From Amycolatopsis sp. WAC 01376 (GTDB lineage Bacteria; Actinomycetota; Actinomycetes; Mycobacteriales; Pseudonocardiaceae), in NCBI RefSeq assembly GCF_003947415.1, contig NZ_QHKL01000002.1, positions 806,001 to 870,000 of the forward strand: a stretch of 64,000 bases of DNA, in the 5' to 3' direction. The notes under the pieces were generated by a model. It had not been told where the DNA came from, searched no databases, and saw only the letters and a list, made by a program, of their open reading frames with translations. Made by a program: the position numbers and the translations under genes. Shown in pieces: positions 59,974 to 64,000 of this stretch (its first letter is position 1; every line of letters starts with the position of its first letter).

Positions 59974-60603
59974 GTGGACTCGTCTGCGGAGGAGCGCCAG
60001 GTCCAGCGTGACCAGGAGATCGCACGGACCCGGATTCTCGACACCGCCGCCCGCCTCATCGGCGAGGCAGGCTTCGCCCGGCTCAAGATCGGCATGATCT
60101 GCGCCAGGACCGGCTACCCCAGCGGCGTCGTCTACCAGCTGTTCGGCTCGAAGGAGACGCTGGTCCAGCGGCTCGTCGAGTTCGCGGCGGAGAAGTTCGC
60201 CGACGTCTTCAGCGCCGCCGTCGCCACCCGGACCGGTGGGCTGACCCCGAGCCCGATGGACATGTTGCGCGCCCTGCTGGACATCTTCTTCGAGCTGCTC
60301 ACCGACATGCCGCCGCTGAACCGGGCGTTCGTGGTGCTGTGGACGGACGCGACCGTCGGCGATCCCGCGGTGCGGTCGGCGATGACCGAGGCCGATCGCC
60401 GGTACCGGTTCGCCATCGCGCAGACCGTCGCCGCCGGGATCGCGGACGGCTCCATCAGCGGCGTCCGCGATCCGGACGCGTACGCGGCCGCGCTCGTGGG
60501 ACAGCTGCGCGGAATCGCCGTGGCGGCGATCATCGATCCCGGCGGCATCGATCTGCGCGCCGTCCGCGCGGAGATGGAGTACGCCGTGGACCGGCTCGCC
60601 TAA
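59974..60603 (+). CDS. TetR-family transcriptional regulator
   Basis: The 209-residue protein has a TetR HTH (ILDTAARLIGEAGFARLKIG, MICARTGYPSGVVYQLFGSK) at about 16-65 and a C-terminal helical ligand-binding half. GGAGG precedes the GTG. It may control the divergent isomerase gene, but the DM13 gene converges at its end with a 4-base overlap, so it could also be independent. Confidence 0.85.
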   Translation: MDSSAEERQVQRDQEIARTRILDTAARLIGEAGFARLKIGMICARTGYPSGVVYQLFGSKETLVQRLVEFAAEKFADVFSAAVATRTGGLTPSPMDMLRALLDIFFELLTDMPPLNRAFVVLWTDATVGDPAVRSAMTEADRRYRFAIAQTVAAGIADGSISGVRDPDAYAAALVGQLRGIAVAAIIDPGGIDLRAVRAEMEYAVDRLA

Positions 60604-61154
60604 ACCTTCTTCAGTTCGGCCGCGCCGAAGGAAACGCTGAACCGTTCGCACCAGATGGTCACGCTCGAATACCGCGCCAGATCGGTGCCCGCCGGCAGCG
60701 TGTAGTTCTGGCTTCCCTTGTTGCCCTTGAGTTTCCCGGCGCTCACGTACGCGCCGTCGTCGAACACGAACCAGCCGCCCTTGCCGGGGATGACCGGCGC
60801 GTCGGTGAGCCAGACCCGCAGATCCGGTCCGTTGCTCGTGTCGAGATTCTCCAGGCGCAGCACCAGGGATCCGTCGGCCGCGCGCAGGATCCGGACGTCG
60901 CCGCTGGTCGTGTGCTCGTGGCTGATCAGTGCGCCGGTGGCCACGACCGCGGGCTCTTTCGGGGCGGGCGTGGCACTTCCGGAGGTCTGCACCGAGGGCT
61001 GCGCCGACGGCTGGGCCGCGACGGGCAGGGCTTCCTGGACCGTTTCGTTCACCCAGAGCTTCCACGGCTGGAACCAGTAGAGGCCCGCGGCCACCGCCAC
61101 CACCAGTCCGACCGCCAGTACGGCGAGCACCCGCTTGCGTTTCATGGGGGACAT
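60600..61154 (-). CDS. Membrane-anchored DM13-domain protein
   Basis: The 184-residue protein has one N-terminal transmembrane helix (about 9-28), a Pro/Ser/Ala linker (about 42-66) and a DM13-type domain (about 68-180) with SGDVRILRAADGSLVLRLEN, the pattern GPDLRVWL and a single Cys in VTIWCERFSV. DM13 domains are proposed to take part in redox reactions outside the membrane. The substrate is unknown. The start could be at the first or the fourth codon (Met). Confidence 0.75.
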   Translation of the reverse strand: MSPMKRKRVLAVLAVGLVVAVAAGLYWFQPWKLWVNETVQEALPVAAQPSAQPSVQTSGSATPAPKEPAVVATGALISHEHTTSGDVRILRAADGSLVLRLENLDTSNGPDLRVWLTDAPVIPGKGGWFVFDDGAYVSAGKLKGNKGSQNYTLPAGTDLARYSSVTIWCERFSVSFGAAELKKV

Positions 61155-61304
61155 TCAACCGCGCGAACCGTCCGGATCGCCCGGTTCGCCTGGTTACCGA
61201 CTTCTTACGACGTGGGTCACGGCTGGGTGTCGGTGCCTTGACCCGGTTCACGCCGCTTGACACGATTGCCGAGCTGAAAAGGGCATATCGGACGGAGGCC
61301 CTCG

Positions 61305-62171
61305 ATGGGTTCGGCGATGTTTTCCATTCTCCTGCCGATAGCGCTGGCGCTGGTCATGTTCGGGCTCGGGCTGACCCTGACCGTCGGCGACTTCACGCGC
61401 GTGCTGAAGTACCCGAAGGCCGCCGTCATTGCGCTGGTGTGCCAGATGATCGTGCTGCCCGTGATCTGCGTCGGCCTCATCATGCTGTTCGGGCTCGGCG
61501 GTGTGCTCGCGGTCGGCATGATGCTGCTCGTCGCCTCACCCGGTGGCACGTCGGCGAACCTGTTCAGTCACCTCGCCGGCGGCGACGTCGCCCTCAACGT
61601 CACACTCACGGCGATCAACTCCGTGCTGGCCGTGTTCACCTTGCCGCTGGTCGTCGGCCTGTCGATGGCCCAATTCCTCGACGGCAGTGCCACTGTCGGG
61701 CTCCAGCCCGCGAAGTTCGTGCAGGTGTTCGCGATCGTGCTGATCCCGGTCGTGATCGGGATGGCGGTGCGGCACCGGTTCACCGACTGGGCCGAGCGGA
61801 TGCGCAAACCGGTCAAGATCGGCTCCGCCGTGGTGCTCGTCCTGGTGATCGCGGCGGCGATCGCGCAGGAGTTCCGGACACTGGTGGACAACATCTGGAC
61901 GCTCGGGCCGGTGGCGCTGGCGCTCTCCGTGCTGAGTCTCGCGATCGGGTACTACGTGCCGCGGCTGTTCCGGGTGGACCGCGGGCAGTCGATCGCGTCC
62001 GCCATGGAGATCGGTGTCCACAACGCAACACTCGCCATCGCCGTCGCGATCTCCGTGCTCGGCGACAAGGCGATGGCCGTACCGGCCGGGATCTACGGCG
62101 TGCTCATGTTCCTCCCCGCCGGGATCGCGGCCTTCCTGTTGTCCCGCAGCAAGGTGAGCGCACCGGTCTGA
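61305..62171 (+). CDS. Bile acid:sodium symporter family (BASS) transporter
   Basis: The 288-residue protein has about nine or ten membrane helices. The motifs FGLGLTLTVGDFTRVLKYPK and LLVASPGGTSANLFSHLAGG give the conserved discontinuous-helix region, and EIGVHNATLAIAVA gives the second crossover, as in ASBT-like bacterial members. It imports an organic anion with Na+. GGACGGAGG precedes the ATG. It is 13 bases from the following hydrolase gene, so they may form an operon. Confidence 0.87.
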   Translation: MGSAMFSILLPIALALVMFGLGLTLTVGDFTRVLKYPKAAVIALVCQMIVLPVICVGLIMLFGLGGVLAVGMMLLVASPGGTSANLFSHLAGGDVALNVTLTAINSVLAVFTLPLVVGLSMAQFLDGSATVGLQPAKFVQVFAIVLIPVVIGMAVRHRFTDWAERMRKPVKIGSAVVLVLVIAAAIAQEFRTLVDNIWTLGPVALALSVLSLAIGYYVPRLFRVDRGQSIASAMEIGVHNATLAIAVAISVLGDKAMAVPAGIYGVLMFLPAGIAAFLLSRSKVSAPV

Positions 62172-62184
62172 GTTACGTCGGGGC

Positions 62185-62985
62185 GTGCCTCGTTTCCCCA
62201 TCGGCGACCTCCTCGACGTGAACGGTGTCGCCGTCCATGTCCGCCAGGACGGCGCCGGGCCGCCGATACTGTTGTTGCACGGGTATTGCGGATCGGTGCA
62301 CTGGTTCGACAGGCTCACCCTCGGCCTGGCCGCGCGACATCGGGTGATCCGGGTGGATCTGCTGGGGCACGGATGTACCGGTGGCTCTTCCGGTCTCGAC
62401 GCGGCGTCGCAGGCACGCATGGTGGCAACCGTCCTCGACGCGTTGGACGTCGAGGACGTGCGGGTCGCCGGTCATTCCTTCGGTGCGGATGTCGCCTTGG
62501 CGCTGGCCGCGATTTCCCCGCGAGTCGGTTCCTTGGTCCTGATCGGACAGGCGCCGGACTACAGCTACGCGTCCTTTCCGCCGGGCAGTTCGGTGCTGCT
62601 GCCGATGGTCAGTGCTCTCGTGCGGGTCGTCGCCCATCGGCGGTGGATCCGGTTCGCGTCCCGGTTCCGGCGGGTGAGCTGGTTCGACGATCCGTTGCAG
62701 GACTTGGCCGATCACGCCGTCACCACGCCGGCGATGGCCCGGGTGGTTCTCGTGGAACGCGCGCGACTGCTCGCGTTTCGTCCTCTCGATGCGCAAGTGG
62801 CGGCCTTGGGCTTGCCGTGTCTGGTGATTCTCGGGCGGCGGGACCGTTTTTACGACTGTGAAAAGACTTTCGCCCGGTACTCGGCGGTCGGGGCTCGTGT
62901 GGAGGTCGTCGAGGGCGCCGGGCACTCGCCGTTCTTGGAGCGGCCAGGCGAGGTGGCTCGGTTACTTCGCGAGTTCCGGGCATAG
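62185..62985 (+). CDS. Alpha/beta hydrolase
   Basis: The 266-residue protein has the oxyanion LLLHGYCGS, nucleophile elbow GHSFGA (about 93-98), the Asp in LGRRDRF (about 219-223) and His in EGAGHSPFLE (about 246). It is a normal-length hydrolase. It may be cotranscribed with the BASS transporter and could process the imported acid. The GTG start has a weak ribosome binding site. A 21-bp phased array follows directly. Confidence 0.82.
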   Translation: MPRFPIGDLLDVNGVAVHVRQDGAGPPILLLHGYCGSVHWFDRLTLGLAARHRVIRVDLLGHGCTGGSSGLDAASQARMVATVLDALDVEDVRVAGHSFGADVALALAAISPRVGSLVLIGQAPDYSYASFPPGSSVLLPMVSALVRVVAHRRWIRFASRFRRVSWFDDPLQDLADHAVTTPAMARVVLVERARLLAFRPLDAQVAALGLPCLVILGRRDRFYDCEKTFARYSAVGARVEVVEGAGHSPFLERPGEVARLLREFRA

Positions 62986-62996
62986 CGGCCGACGCT

Positions 62997-63150
62997 CACG
63001 CGTGTCCGGATGGACGACACACGTGTCTGGATGGACGACACGCGTGATGGGATGGACGACACGCGGCGGAACGCGGTCGCGCGTGTGTCGTCCGACCAGT
63101 CACGCGTGTCGTCCGTCGGATCACGCGTGTCGTCCACTCAGTCACGCGAA
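62997..63150. repeat. 21-bp phased repeat array 4
   Basis: Cores begin at 62997, 63018, 63039 and 63060 (CACGCGTG or close variants, each followed or preceded by GGACGA) and then, after a junction, at 63080, 63101, 63122 and 63143 with TCGTCC on the other side. Spacing is 21 bases on each side, with a one-base shift in the centre. This is the longest of the four arrays: eight units. It lies between convergent genes. Confidence 0.87.
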
Positions 63151-63170
63151 ACCACCTTGAGCGGCGCGTT

Positions 63171-63209
63171 CACACCTTCCCCAGTACAGGAAGGGGGCCT
63201 TCATGTACT
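63171..63209. repeat. Deletion derivative of the composite hairpin repeat
   Basis: Read on the minus strand this is AGTACATGAAGG then CCCCCTTCCTGTACT then GGGGAAGGTGTG, that is, the beginning and the end of the first hairpin of copies A/B with the middle (from CTAGGCGC to the second GTAC) missing. It abuts the aminotransferase stop codon. Confidence 0.6.

Positions 63210-64000
<791 letters not shown>

Noticed and set aside
62997..63150. Repeat array 4 as a repeat protein (MDDTR-type 7-residue units)
   Set aside because: The 21-base period gives an in-frame 7-residue repeat, but the same arrays occur in all orientations in other gaps with other reading frames and no starts, so the DNA is the conserved unit.

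Overview
The window is high-GC actinobacterial DNA. The gene families present are a conservon signalling operon, an F420-dependent DDN-type reductase, a mycothiol-type MDMPI/DinB protein, a DevS/DevR-like pair, LytR-CpsA-Psr cell-wall assembly and several secreted GH18 chitinases. Together they suggest a filamentous soil actinomycete, probably a Pseudonocardiaceae of the Amycolatopsis type. The genus is an inference; no rRNA is present.

Positions 1 to about 12,380 are the right part of an integrated mobile element whose left end lies outside the window. It is visibly more AT-rich than the rest and uses different codons. It carries (left to right) a truncated HTH/TPR regulator, a peptidase E-like enzyme and a 997-residue STAND (NB-ARC/TPR) ATPase that may be a defence protein. 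Next come a train of five very small overlapping genes and a mobilisation operon: a small basic protein, a VirD4/TraG-like coupling ATPase, a 43-residue ORF and a Replic_Relax-type candidate relaxase. An XRE repressor and a large serine recombinase complete it. A perfect TTGCACGCGTGCAA palindrome sits at both the mobilisation operon and the repressor gene. The recombinase reading frame runs into the 3' half of a tRNA-Leu(UAG) gene and stops inside its anticodon, so the tRNA gene is the attachment site.

From 12.4 kb on the DNA is chromosomal. Main blocks: a TetR/Baeyer-Villiger monooxygenase pair; LytR-CpsA-Psr protein; a phospholipase A2 fused to a polytopic membrane domain; a diguanylate cyclase; an MFS carrier; an SDR; an acyl-CoA ligase; a TenA-like gene with kynureninase; the conservon cvnABCD; two DoxX paralogues; Nudix and HAD enzymes; a secreted metallophosphatase; a macrodomain protein; a UvrA-like ABC ATPase with divergent TetR; a DevS/DevR-like two-component system that has lost the haem-ligand loop; a SigD/ShbA-like sigma factor; three secreted chitinases with DasR-like operator sites; an RpiB-type isomerase; a BASS transporter; and a class III aminotransferase cut by the window edge.

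The most unusual feature is in the gaps between genes. Four gaps hold arrays of a CACGCGTG/CTCGCGTG-type core repeated at exactly 21-bp spacing (25.3, 26.15, 56.0 and 63.0 kb), with the half-element orientation flipping in the middle. Many other gaps hold very long perfect hairpins (up to 29 bp of stem) or composite hairpin mosaics that recur almost identically at distant loci. I know no described family that matches these.
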